Part shown: piece by piece, positions 47,467 to 61,015 of the stretch
Position numbering within the stretch: position 1 is the first letter of the stretch
How the letters are laid out: every line of letters starts with the position of its first letter
From: Gammaproteobacteria bacterium
GTDB taxonomy: Bacteria; Pseudomonadota; Gammaproteobacteria; Pseudomonadales; Azotimanducaceae
Length of the DNA: 61,015 nucleotides
Assembly (NCBI GenBank): GCA_009843635.1
Contig: VYDB01000023.1
Span: forward strand, 1 to 61,015
Direction: 5' to 3'
Made by a program: the position numbers and the translations under genes
The notes under the pieces: generated by a model
Told to the model about the DNA's origin: nothing
What the model saw: the letters and a program-made list of their open reading frames with translations, nothing else
Database searches by the model: none

Positions 47467-47553
47467 GGTTTCCTCCGGCTGCTCTTAATGGGTTTTGACA
47501 ATCAGTTCCGACTTTAGGTTTCGAACCCTTGGTTTCACGGACGCCTAGCGGCG

Positions 47554-47608
47554 CGTTGCCGTTGGCAACGGCATGCGCAAGCGCATGTTCGAGTTGCGCA
47601 GCAACTCG
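47554..47608. repeat. Three adjacent hairpins between rpoB and rpoC
   Basis: CGTTGCC/GGCAACG (47554-47560, 47564-47570), CATGCG/CGCATG (47572-47577, 47582-47587) and CGAGTTGC/GCAACTCG (47590-47597, 47601-47608), all perfect with 3- to 4-nt loops. They stand nearly end to end directly after the rpoB stop. Confidence 0.8.
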
Positions 47609-47612
47609 GCGG

Positions 47613-51686
<4,074 letters not shown>

Positions 51687-51730
51687 TCGAATCTCCCGGG
51701 ATCTTCTGTTTTTCACACAACGACAAACGG

Positions 51731-51747
51731 CCGGAACCCGTTTCCGG
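51731..51747. repeat. Hairpin between rplL and rpoB
   Basis: CCGGAA (51731-51736) and TTCCGG (51742-51747) with a 5-nt loop. In E. coli this gap carries an attenuator and RNase III site; a similar role is possible here but not shown. Confidence 0.5.
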
Positions 51748-51808
51748 GGACCGGCGAGGTGGCGACGAGGCTATCGGTCGCGCAGGCAGCGCGGCGCAGG
51801 CGGCCAAG

Positions 51809-52192
51809 CTACTTCAACTCGGCTTGGGCGCCCGCTTCCTCAAGCTGTTTCTTGAATTCCTCGGCCTCCGCCTTGGCGACGCCTTCCTTGATCGTCGAAG
51901 GCGCACCATCCACCAAGCCCTTGGCATCCTTCAAGCCGAGCCCGGTGATCGTGCGCACAACCTTGATCACGTTGACTTTCTTGTCGCCGATGACGCTCAG
52001 CACGATGTCGAATTCGGTCTGCTCCTCGGCGGCCGCCTCGGCACCGCCATCGCCGGCGCCTGCTGCCGCAACCGCAACCGGCGCCGCAGCGGATACGCCG
52101 AACTTCTCCTCCATGGACTGAACGAGCTGCACCACCTCCATGACACTCATGTCGGCAATGGCGTTGAGGATGTCGTCTTTGGACAAAGCCAT
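51809..52192 (-). CDS. rplL: 50S ribosomal protein L7/L12
   Basis: A 127-residue stalk protein: N-terminal dimerisation helices ([30 protein letters not shown]), an Ala/Gly-rich hinge ([23 protein letters not shown]) and the factor-binding domain ([45 protein letters not shown]). It binds L10 and recruits EF-Tu and EF-G. The GAGAT-type ribosome-binding site precedes ATG 52192. Confidence 0.97.
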   Translation of the reverse strand: MALSKDDILNAIADMSVMEVVQLVQSMEEKFGVSAAAPVAVAAAGAGDGGAEAAAEEQTEFDIVLSVIGDKKVNVIKVVRTITGLGLKDAKGLVDGAPSTIKEGVAKAEAEEFKKQLEEAGAQAELK

Positions 52193-52216
52193 AGTTTGAT
52201 CTCCTTTTTAGGGTTT

Positions 52217-52267
52217 CCCGCCGTTTGGCTTCCAGCGGGTCTTCGTTTCCAAGCCGTCTGCAGACGG
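52217..52267. repeat. Hairpins between rplJ and rplL
   Basis: A perfect palindrome CCGTCTGCAGACGG (52254-52267) just after the rplJ stop, and a weaker CCCGC/GCGGG stem (52217-52221, 52235-52239) before rplL. Confidence 0.5.
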
Positions 52268-52269
52268 AT

Positions 52270-52851
52270 TCAGTCGTCGCTTCGTGGATCTGAGGACTCC
52301 GCGGGCGCTTCAGCATCGTTCCCCGCGGGCGCCCCCTTGGCTTCCCCGACCGCCGCCAAGGTGCGCACCAGTTTGCCCGGAACCTCGTTCAGGGTTCGGG
52401 TCAGCTTGCTAATCGGCGCCAGCATGACGCTCATCAACAGGCCGAGCGCTTCGGAACGAGTCGGCAGTTCAGCGACCCGGTCGATCTCGCTGGCAGCGAG
52501 CAGGGTGCCGCCAATGGCCAGCGCCTTCACTTCAAGCGCTTCGTATTCGTCGACGCACGCCTTCATCAGGCGAGCCGCCGAACCCGGTTCGTCCAGCGAC
52601 AAAGCCAGCAGCGTCGGCCCCTCGAGCGCGTCGTTCAAGCACTCGTAGTCGGTGCCTGCCACGGCGCGGCGCGCCAGGGAGTTGCGAACCACCCGGAGGT
52701 ACACGCCTTCCTTGCGCGCCTTGGCGCGCAGTTCAGTCATGTCAACCACGGCCAAGCCGCGGAAATCCGCCAACACCGCCGAGTGCGCCTTACGCGCCTC
52801 AGCGCCGACTTCGGCGACGATCGTCTGCTTTTGTTCGAGCCTGAGAGCCAC
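52270..52851 (-). CDS. rplJ: 50S ribosomal protein L10
   Basis: A 193-residue L10. It opens MALRLEQKQTIVAEVGAEARKAHSAVLADFRGL, with VRVVRNSLARRAV-type RNA-binding residues and the C-terminal L12-binding helix. A tail of about 25 residues (GEAKGAPAGNDAEAPAESSDPRSDD) exceeds the E. coli protein (165). It anchors the L12 stalk. The 98-nt leader upstream is where L10 autoregulation is expected. Confidence 0.96.
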   Translation of the reverse strand: MALRLEQKQTIVAEVGAEARKAHSAVLADFRGLAVVDMTELRAKARKEGVYLRVVRNSLARRAVAGTDYECLNDALEGPTLLALSLDEPGSAARLMKACVDEYEALEVKALAIGGTLLAASEIDRVAELPTRSEALGLLMSVMLAPISKLTRTLNEVPGKLVRTLAAVGEAKGAPAGNDAEAPAESSDPRSDD

Positions 52852-52949
52852 TTGATTCCGCCTTATTCTTCCGCTTGATGGTTTCGCCTGTTGGTCTAGA
52901 TCGGCGCCCCGCTCCGCGTTCGACCGCTGGAGACGCCAATGGAAGGCCG

Positions 52950-53645
52950 CTAGATCTCCAACGACGCCTGATCGATGGCGAGACCCGGCCCCATGGTTGT
53001 CGATAGCGTGATTTTCTTGAGATACACGCCCTTCGCGGAGGCCGGCCGCGATTTTTTCAGATCCGCCACTAGGGTCTCCAAGTTCTCCTTGATTTGGGTG
53101 GCGGAGAAGCCCACTTGACCGACGCTGCCATGCACAATGCCGCCCCGATCGGTGCGGAAGCGAACCTGCCCCGCCTTGGCGTTTTTGACTGCCGCTTCCA
53201 CATCAGCGGTGACCGTGCCGGTTTTCGGGTTGGGCATCAGTCCCCGCGGACCGAGCAGCCGACCCAAGGGGCCAACCACCCGCATCGCGTCCGGCGTGGC
53301 GATGACCACGTCAAAGTTAAGGTCGCCGCCCTTGATTCGTTCGGCCAACTCGTCAAGCCCGACCGCATCCGCCCCTGCGGCTTCAGCTAGGCTGGCGCTC
53401 TCGCCTTGGGCAAAGACCGCCACCCGCACCGCCTTGCCTGTGCCGTGGGGCAGCGTGCTTGCGCCTCGAAGCGTCTGATCCGACTTGCGCACATCCACGC
53501 CGAGGTTTACCGATACGTCAAAGCTCTCCTTGAATTTGGTCTTGGACAACTCGGAAAGCAGGCCCACCGCCTCGTCAATGGGATAGAACTTGCCTTGGTC
53601 CACGGCCTCGGCAATGGCCTGCCTGCGGCGGCTCAACTTGCCCAT
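52950..53645 (-). CDS. rplA: 50S ribosomal protein L1
   Basis: A 231-residue L1. The start is ATG 53645 ([21 protein letters not shown]), 1 nt past the rplK stop, with GGAGG inside the end of rplK. A frame extension 27 nt upstream is not used. Blocks [26 protein letters not shown] and [28 protein letters not shown] are intact. It forms the L1 stalk and can repress the L11 operon. Confidence 0.96.
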   Translation of the reverse strand: MGKLSRRRQAIAEAVDQGKFYPIDEAVGLLSELSKTKFKESFDVSVNLGVDVRKSDQTLRGASTLPHGTGKAVRVAVFAQGESASLAEAAGADAVGLDELAERIKGGDLNFDVVIATPDAMRVVGPLGRLLGPRGLMPNPKTGTVTADVEAAVKNAKAGQVRFRTDRGGIVHGSVGQVGFSATQIKENLETLVADLKKSRPASAKGVYLKKITLSTTMGPGLAIDQASLEI

Positions 53646-53646
53646 T

Positions 53647-54105
53647 TTACGCATCCTCCGCAATTGTCGCATCCCCGGTTTCGGCCACTTCGATGCCCGC
53701 GCTGCGGGCGCTGCCGGCGATGGTGCGCACCGCGGCGTCGAGATCGGCGGCGGTGAGATCCGGATCCTTCAGCTTGGCAATTTCCTCGAGTTGGCTGCGG
53801 GTCACGGTTCCCTTCTTGACCGTGTTGGGCGTGGCGCTGCCCTTGTCGATGCCGGCCGCCTTTCTCAGCAGCACCGATGCCGGGGGTGTTTTGGTGATGA
53901 AGGTGAAGCTGCGGTCGGCATAAACAGTGATGACCACAGGGATCGGCAGGCCCTGCTCAAGGCTCTGGGTCTGGGCGTTGAAGGCCTTGCAGAAGTCCAT
54001 GATGTTGACGCCGTGCTGGCCTAGGGCCGGACCGACGGGCGGACTGGGATTGGCCTGTCCCGCCGGCACTTGCAGCTTGACGTAGGCCATGACTTTTCTT
54101 GCCAT
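53647..54105 (-). CDS. rplK: 50S ribosomal protein L11
   Basis: A 152-residue L11: [47 protein letters not shown] and the C-terminal rRNA-binding domain. The last 10 residues ([10 protein letters not shown]) extend beyond the usual end. It is needed for stringent response and factor binding. It overlaps the ribosome-binding site of rplA. Confidence 0.96.
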   Translation of the reverse strand: MARKVMAYVKLQVPAGQANPSPPVGPALGQHGVNIMDFCKAFNAQTQSLEQGLPIPVVITVYADRSFTFITKTPPASVLLRKAAGIDKGSATPNTVKKGTVTRSQLEEIAKLKDPDLTAADLDAAVRTIAGSARSAGIEVAETGDATIAEDA

Positions 54106-54211
54106 CTACTTGTCTCCTCGGGTGCCAGCGCCCGCAACGCGGCCATGCCGCCGCATCTTGAGCTCCCCGTTTACGTGGGCAGCGAACTACCTTTGTTCCT
54201 GATCGCTGGGA

Positions 54212-54235
54212 AAGGTTGCCAAGTCAGCCAACCTT
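54212..54235. repeat. Hairpin in the nusG-rplK leader
   Basis: AAGGTTG (54212-54218) and CAACCTT (54229-54235) form perfect 7-bp arms with a 10-nt loop. They lie in the 173-nt leader before rplK, where an L1-binding mimic is expected in gammaproteobacteria. Confidence 0.4.
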
Positions 54236-54278
54236 GCGCCCGGCGACCACCCTACCGTTGCTTTGAGGTATCGCATCG

Positions 54279-54812
54279 TTAGCCTTTCTCCACCTGTCCG
54301 AAGTCGAGTTCCACCGGCGTCGAACGACCAAAAATGGTGACCGCCACGTGCAGCCGGCTCTTCTCGTAGTTCACTTCCTCAACGTAGCCGCTAAAGTCGT
54401 TGAAGGGCCCATCAATGACCCGCACCACCTCGCCCGGCTCGAAGACCACCTTGGGCGCCGCCTTGCCGGTGCCCGCTTCAACGCGCGCGAGGATGTCGTC
54501 AGCTTCCTTGGGCGACAGCGGCGCGGGATTGTCGGCGGTGCCGCCGATGAATCCCATGACCCGGGGCGTCTGCTTGACCAGATGCCAGGTTTCCTGGGTG
54601 AGCTCCATCTCCACCAAGACGTAGCCAGGAAAAAACTTGCGTTCGCTGCGGCGCTTCTGTCCGGCCCGCATTTCCACCACTTTCTCGGCCGGCACGAGTA
54701 TGCGCCCGAAGTGATCCTTGAGCGGCGACAGCTCGATTCGCTCCCCAAGCGCCCGCGCCACATTATTCTCGAAGCCCGAGTAAGCGTGAACGACATACCA
54801 GTTTTTGCCCAT
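54279..54812 (-). CDS. nusG: Transcription antitermination factor NusG
   Basis: A 177-residue NusG: NGN domain ([48 protein letters not shown]) and C-terminal KOW domain ([53 protein letters not shown]). It binds RNA polymerase and links to Rho or S10. It lies 27 nt after secE. Confidence 0.97.
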   Translation of the reverse strand: MGKNWYVVHAYSGFENNVARALGERIELSPLKDHFGRILVPAEKVVEMRAGQKRRSERKFFPGYVLVEMELTQETWHLVKQTPRVMGFIGGTADNPAPLSPKEADDILARVEAGTGKAAPKVVFEPGEVVRVIDGPFNDFSGYVEEVNYEKSRLHVAVTIFGRSTPVELDFGQVEKG

Positions 54813-54839
54813 GAACGGCTCTTTATCCTATGCGCGGCG

Positions 54840-55217
54840 CTAGCCGATAACCGAGGAGACGAACCAGCTCAGCGCTGAATCGAGCATCCACAGGATCAAG
54901 GCGAACACCAGCACCAGCGCCAAGACGATGACGGTGGTCTGCAGGGTTTCGTCGCGGGTGGGCCAAACCACCCGTCGAATCTCGCCGCGCGCCTCCTTGA
55001 GCAGGGTCCAGATCGCGGCGCCCCGCTGGGTTTGCAGCGCAATGCCGATGGCAACGGCGGCGACGCCAATCAGCCCGATGACGCGCATCAACAACGATTC
55101 GTCCTGGTAGTACCAGTTGCCGAATACGCCCAACGCCAACAGGGCAACGGTAATCAGCCACTTCAGCCAATCCAGCCCGTTGCCCACGGTCGCGCCAACG
55201 CTGCCGCTCGTCGCCAT
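54840..55217 (-). CDS. secE: Preprotein translocase subunit SecE
   Basis: A 125-residue three-helix SecE like that of E. coli: WLKWLITVALLALGVFGNWYY, IGLIGVAAVAIGIALQT and the conserved C-terminal part EARGEIRRVVWPTRDETLQTTVIVLALVLVFALILWMLDSAL. It stabilises SecY in the inner membrane. ATG 55217 is chosen over earlier in-frame starts because length and AGGA spacing then fit the family. Confidence 0.93.
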   Translation of the reverse strand: MATSGSVGATVGNGLDWLKWLITVALLALGVFGNWYYQDESLLMRVIGLIGVAAVAIGIALQTQRGAAIWTLLKEARGEIRRVVWPTRDETLQTTVIVLALVLVFALILWMLDSALSWFVSSVIG

Positions 55218-55343
55218 CTTCCTGCCATCAGTCCCTGTGGCTCTCTTTGTCAATCCTTGCGCCATCGGCCCTCGCACCGCCACTCAACGGACGGCCTGTG
55301 TTGATTTGCCAGCCACGCTCGCCGAATCATCGCGGCGAGGCAT

Positions 55344-55419
55344 TGGCAGGCCAGGAGGGAATCGAACCCCCAACCTGCAGTTTTGGAGACTGCTGCTCTG
55401 CCGATTGAGCTACTGGCCT
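55344..55419 (-). tRNA. tRNA-Trp (CCA)
   Basis: A 76-nt cloverleaf. The acceptor stem is AGGCCAG paired with CTGGCCT, the anticodon loop is CTCCAAA with CCA, the T arm has GGTTCGATTCC-like sequence, and the 3' CCA is encoded. It lies between tuf copy 2 and secE, as in Pseudomonas-type genomes. Confidence 0.95.
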
Positions 55420-55484
55420 TTTGTTCGTCAAAATGTGAATCACGTAATGATCAAGCTACTGTTCTTTCGTTCGCCATAAGAGCA

Positions 55485-56675
<1,191 letters not shown>

Positions 56676-56761
56676 GATTTCCTATTCCTTCTTGCTCCGT
56701 GCGTCGGTCAGCGCCAGCGACGGACAACAGGAAACGCCGCTGCGCGATGCTCAACAATATG

Positions 56762-56837
56762 TGGTGCTCACAATCGGATTTGAACCGATGACCTCTTCCT
56801 TACCAAGGAAGCGCTCTACCGACTGAGCTATGTGAGC
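56762..56837 (-). tRNA. tRNA-Thr (GGT)
   Basis: A 76-nt cloverleaf with acceptor GCTCACA/TGTGAGC, anticodon loop TTGGTAA (GGT) and encoded CCA. It lies directly upstream of tuf copy 2, corresponding to E. coli thrT. Confidence 0.95.
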
Positions 56838-56862
56838 GTTCAGCCAACCAAACAGCGCGCAT

Positions 56863-56936
56863 TGGAGCGGGTAGCGGGAATCGAACCCGCGTCATCAGCT
56901 TGGAAGGCTGAGGTTCTGCCTCTGAACTATACCCGC
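56863..56936 (-). tRNA. tRNA-Gly (TCC)
   Basis: A 74-nt cloverleaf with acceptor GCGGGTA/TACCCGC, anticodon loop CTTCCAA (TCC) and encoded CCA. Corresponds to glyT. Confidence 0.95.
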
Positions 56937-57001
56937 GCGACCGTCTCCGTTTATTGTTTCCTTGATCGCCTCCATCTCGGGCGAGTTGCGGCGTCGAATC
57001 C

Positions 57002-57086
57002 TGGTGGTGGGGGAAGGATTCGAACCTTCGAAGGCTAAGCCGTCAGATTTACAGTCTGATCCCTTTGACCACTCGGGAACCCCACC
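57002..57086 (-). tRNA. tRNA-Tyr (GTA)
   Basis: An 85-nt class II tRNA with acceptor GGTGGGG/CCCCACC, anticodon loop CTGTAAA (GTA), a long variable arm and encoded CCA. Corresponds to tyrU. About 200 nt of spacer without a recognisable gene separate it from the next tRNA upstream. Confidence 0.95.
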
Positions 57087-57288
57087 CGATTTCGGCACAA
57101 GAAGCCAGCTACTGCGCCTTCAGCATAAATTCCACCACCCTGCTTCGGCCCTCATGCCAACGGGGCAACGCCCCCGAGGCCATGACAGCCCGTTTTTTCG
57201 CCGCTCTTGCCATCACTTATGCGGCGCGCCTTTCATCCACCGTCCGCATTCACCGCCCCCGCTCAAGCCGAAGGCACGCCGAAGGCTC

Positions 57289-57364
57289 TGGTGCCGCCAC
57301 AAGGAATTGAACCCTGGACCTTCTCATTACAAGTGAGTTGCTCTACCTGCTGAGCTATGGCGGC
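57289..57364 (-). tRNA. tRNA-Thr (TGT)
   Basis: A 76-nt cloverleaf with acceptor GCCGCCA/TGGCGGC, anticodon loop TTGTAAT (TGT) and encoded CCA. Corresponds to thrU and is the first tRNA of the thr-tyr-gly-thr-tuf operon. Confidence 0.95.
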
Positions 57365-57380
57365 GAAAAGCGGGAGCGGC

Positions 57381-57409
57381 ATTCTATAGAAGGCGATGTG
57401 CAGGCGCAA
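57381..57409 (-). promoter_or_regulatory. Promoter of the tRNA-tuf operon
   Basis: On the minus strand TTGCGC (57409-57404), a 17-bp spacer and TAGAAT (57386-57381), followed by a GC-rich discriminator (GCCGC) as in stringently controlled tRNA promoters. Transcription would start about 10 nt before the tRNA-Thr 5' end. Confidence 0.6.
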
Positions 57410-57464
57410 TGGGCTTGTGCACATTCAATTTACTTGTCGAGCGGCGGGGCGCCCCCCTTGATAC

Positions 57465-58082
57465 CTAGGATGAGGCCGTCCGGCAAGGCGTCGAGGGCAA
57501 GGCAAAAGCCGGCGCCTTGCGGGGCGATTGGGTCTCTAGGTGGTAGGCCTTGCGGGGGCTGTCGAGGGTTTCGACGGCCACGCGGTAGCCCAAGGCCGCC
57601 AGTTCCGCCTGAAGCGCTTGGGCGGCGGTCAAATCGGCAAAAGCGCCCACCGACAGTGCGCCGGCAAACCGCCCTTCGTTGATCAGTTGGTTGGGGATCG
57701 ATTGCGAGCGCAACTCATCGCGCAGCCGGCGAGTCGCCGCCGGGGAGGCGGCGGGTCCCATGAGCACGAGGTGGTCCGGCTCGCTGGCCACGGGGGTTTC
57801 CTTGATCTCGACGGCACCGCCCGCCGCTTTGATTCGCGCCGCCAAGGACGCAAAAGCAGAGAAGTCGCCAACCGGACCCCAGCGGCGGCAAACCAGGTCC
57901 GGCAGGGCCGCATCCCCAGTCGCCTCCGGCAGCGGGAGTGCAGGATTGGCAGCCCTTTGCGCCGGTTGGGGAACCGCAAGCGCAGGCACGGGGCCGGGGA
58001 GGATGAAAAAAAAGGCCGCAACAGCGCCATTGACGAGAAGCGCAAGCAGCAGCATGGCTTTTCCATCGATGAGCCTGCGCAC
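57465..58082 (-). CDS. SPOR-domain membrane protein
   Basis: A 205-residue protein with one N-terminal membrane helix (MLLLALLVNGAVAAFFFILPG), a Pro/Ala-rich linker and a C-terminal SPOR-like repeat (ALSVGAFADLTAAQALQAELAALGYRVAVE). Such domains bind denuded peptidoglycan at division sites. Start GTG 58082 follows GGGAG at about 6 nt. In pseudomonads a SPOR gene also sits between birA/coaX and the tRNA-tuf operon. Confidence 0.72.
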   Translation of the reverse strand: MRRLIDGKAMLLLALLVNGAVAAFFFILPGPVPALAVPQPAQRAANPALPLPEATGDAALPDLVCRRWGPVGDFSAFASLAARIKAAGGAVEIKETPVASEPDHLVLMGPAASPAATRRLRDELRSQSIPNQLINEGRFAGALSVGAFADLTAAQALQAELAALGYRVAVETLDSPRKAYHLETQSPRKAPAFALPSTPCRTASS

Positions 58083-58105
58083 GGTTGATCTCCCGATGCC
58101 CTTGC

Positions 58106-59047
58106 CTATGCTGGCTTGCTGGCCGGGCGAAGGGAGACTTCGCCGCCGGTGAACTCAACGGTTTCGCCCGCACAGCGCATTCGCAAGGCGCCTTCGCCGG
58201 TCACGCCGAGAACCACGCCTTCCCGGGTTTGGTTGCCTTGGACCACGCGGCAATCCCTGCCTTGGCAAACATGCAGTCGATCATAGGCCGAACGGCGAGG
58301 CAAAAAGCCTTCCCGGCCAAAGCGGCGCACGGCCTCCACGACCCCCGATGCCAAGGCGGCAGCAATTCCATTGCGGTCCATCGAAAGGCCGTGGGTCCTC
58401 AAATCCGTCACTTCCTGGTCGATGGCGGCGCGGGCAGTCGCCGGCAAGTCCACGTTCAAGCCGATGCCGACAATGCAGGCGCAATGCTCGGCCTTGGCCA
58501 CCACTTCCATGAGAATTCCGCACACCTTGGCGCCGTCAATGTAAACGTCATTGGGCCATTTGACGGCTGCCGCCTCGATGCCCTCGTAGCGCAGAAACTC
58601 GGCCACCGCCAGGCCGATGGCCAAGCTAAGGCCACCGAGAGCGCCGGTCGGCAAGCCAAGCTCAAAACCCAAGCTCACCGCGATGTTGCGCCCGAAGGGC
58701 GTGAGCCAGCGGCGCCCACGCCGGCCCCGGCCGGCAGTCTGCAGTTCCGCGAACCAAGCCAAGCCGTCAATCGACGCCGACTGCGCCAGTTTCACCATGC
58801 GGGAATTGGTGGAGTCCACGGCGGGGAACACCGTCACGCCACGCAGCCACTGAGCCGCCTCCGGCGAGAGCTGTGCGCTTATGGCCTCCGCGTCGAGAGC
58901 GACCACACCCGCAGGAAGCAGAACCTTGCCATCCGTGACCACAAGGCCCAGTCGTTGCGGAGCAGCCTCTTCAAAGTCAAATCGATCAGCGGGCACCTCG
59001 CCCTGGTCAAGCAAGCGGCGCAGCAGGACCGAAAGCTCTTCGCTCAT
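58106..59047 (-). CDS. birA: Biotin-protein ligase BirA
   Basis: A 313-residue biotin ligase. The catalytic loop AGRGRRGRRWLTPFG (GRGRRGR at 106-112), VKWPNDVYIDGAKVCGILME and IVGIGLNVDLP are all present, followed by a C-terminal SH3-like domain. It makes biotinyl-AMP and transfers biotin to BCCP. The N-terminal segment (1-50) is about 10 residues shorter than the E. coli helix-turn-helix domain and lacks its recognition-helix pattern, so repressor function is doubtful. It follows the rrn operon terminator. Confidence 0.9.
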   Translation of the reverse strand: MSEELSVLLRRLLDQGEVPADRFDFEEAAPQRLGLVVTDGKVLLPAGVVALDAEAISAQLSPEAAQWLRGVTVFPAVDSTNSRMVKLAQSASIDGLAWFAELQTAGRGRRGRRWLTPFGRNIAVSLGFELGLPTGALGGLSLAIGLAVAEFLRYEGIEAAAVKWPNDVYIDGAKVCGILMEVVAKAEHCACIVGIGLNVDLPATARAAIDQEVTDLRTHGLSMDRNGIAAALASGVVEAVRRFGREGFLPRRSAYDRLHVCQGRDCRVVQGNQTREGVVLGVTGEGALRMRCAGETVEFTGGEVSLRPASKPA

Positions 59048-59082
59048 GCCAAGCCCGAGCTAGTGTGCTGTCCCGCAGGCAC

Positions 59083-59106
59083 AAAAAAACCCCGCCAAAG
59101 GCGGGG
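59083..59106 (-). terminator. Intrinsic terminator of the rrn operon
   Basis: On the minus strand CCCCGCC, loop TTT, GGCGGGG, then seven T. It lies just after the 5S gene and before birA. Confidence 0.92.
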
Positions 59107-59118
59107 CTTCGCTATAAA

Positions 59119-59237
59119 AGCCTGACGACGACCTACTCTCACATGGGGAGACCCCACACTACCATCGGCGCTGAGTCGTTTCACTGCTGAGTTCGGGAAG
59201 GGATCAGGTGGTTCCAACACGCTAGTATCGTCAGGCA
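59119..59237 (-). rRNA. rrf: 5S ribosomal RNA
   Basis: About 119 nt. The ends TGCCTGACGATA and TCGTCAGGCTT pair as helix I; the internal CCGAACTCAG, GTGAAACG and GCGCCGATGGTAGTG-type segments are the usual 5S consensus. End positions are accurate to a few bases. Confidence 0.95.
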
Positions 59238-59406
59238 AACCGTCTCTCGCCCTGATTTTACCGGATGGCGAGCGCTGCCAAGCAACGCCTCGGGACGAGA
59301 TCAATCAGAGAACATGCAGCCAACAACGCGGGTCGATGCGCCTTTGCGGGGAAATTGCATAACCATTTGAACGCAAATCCGTGCCAACGTCGATGCGTTC
59401 GATTAT

Positions 59407-61015
<1,609 letters not shown>

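Overview
The window reads as a chromosomal piece of a gammaproteobacterium. The right half carries a translation/transcription superoperon in the order known from Pseudomonas-like genomes: rrn, birA, SPOR protein, tRNA-Thr/Tyr/Gly/Thr, tuf, tRNA-Trp, secE, nusG, rplKAJL, rpoBC, rpsLG, fusA, tuf. The protein sequences align well with E. coli counterparts known to me. High G+C, several TonB-dependent receptors, an F420/LLM-type oxidoreductase and a spinster-type MFS carrier fit a free-living or host-associated (for example marine) uncultured lineage. That placement is inference.

Layout. 1-7.6 kb: the 3' part of aceF, an MFS carrier, and a purine-scavenging set (NCS2 permease divergent from a TonB receptor and a NUP-family lipoprotein). 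7.6-11.6 kb: an McrBC-type restriction operon preceded by a small basic ORF and a HAD phosphatase. 11.8-22.2 kb: mostly enzymes, including a PQQ-type sugar dehydrogenase, an FAD monooxygenase with a VOC protein, SodC, an LLM oxidoreductase, a cytochrome c, a large TonB receptor and a nitroreductase. 22.2-25.1 kb: a graveyard of toxin-antitoxin genes and fragments (BrnTA, RHH/PIN pair, Rpn-like tail, antitoxin tail, truncated LD-carboxypeptidase) around a SnoaL-like gene. 25.1-38.7 kb: a lower-G+C catabolic cluster with a tandem Lrp/AsnC regulator, TonB receptor, HyuA, HyuB, D-aminoacylase-type amidohydrolase, flavin-binding PNPOx-like protein, ferredoxin-P450 fusion, alpha/beta hydrolase and SDR. 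38.7-61 kb: the minus-strand housekeeping superoperon, tRNAs, 5S and part of 23S rRNA.

How the genes work together. The 25-38.7 kb cluster looks like a self-contained pathway: outer-membrane uptake, P450 hydroxylation, alcohol oxidation by the SDR, and ATP-dependent opening of a cyclic amide or related C-N bond by HyuAB, followed by the amidohydrolase. Its substrate is unknown, and it is the best candidate here for an undescribed system. The McrBC operon with its HAD partner is the second. The cluster abuts one of two seemingly identical tuf genes, where the S10 operon would normally start, so the junction may come from rearrangement at tuf.
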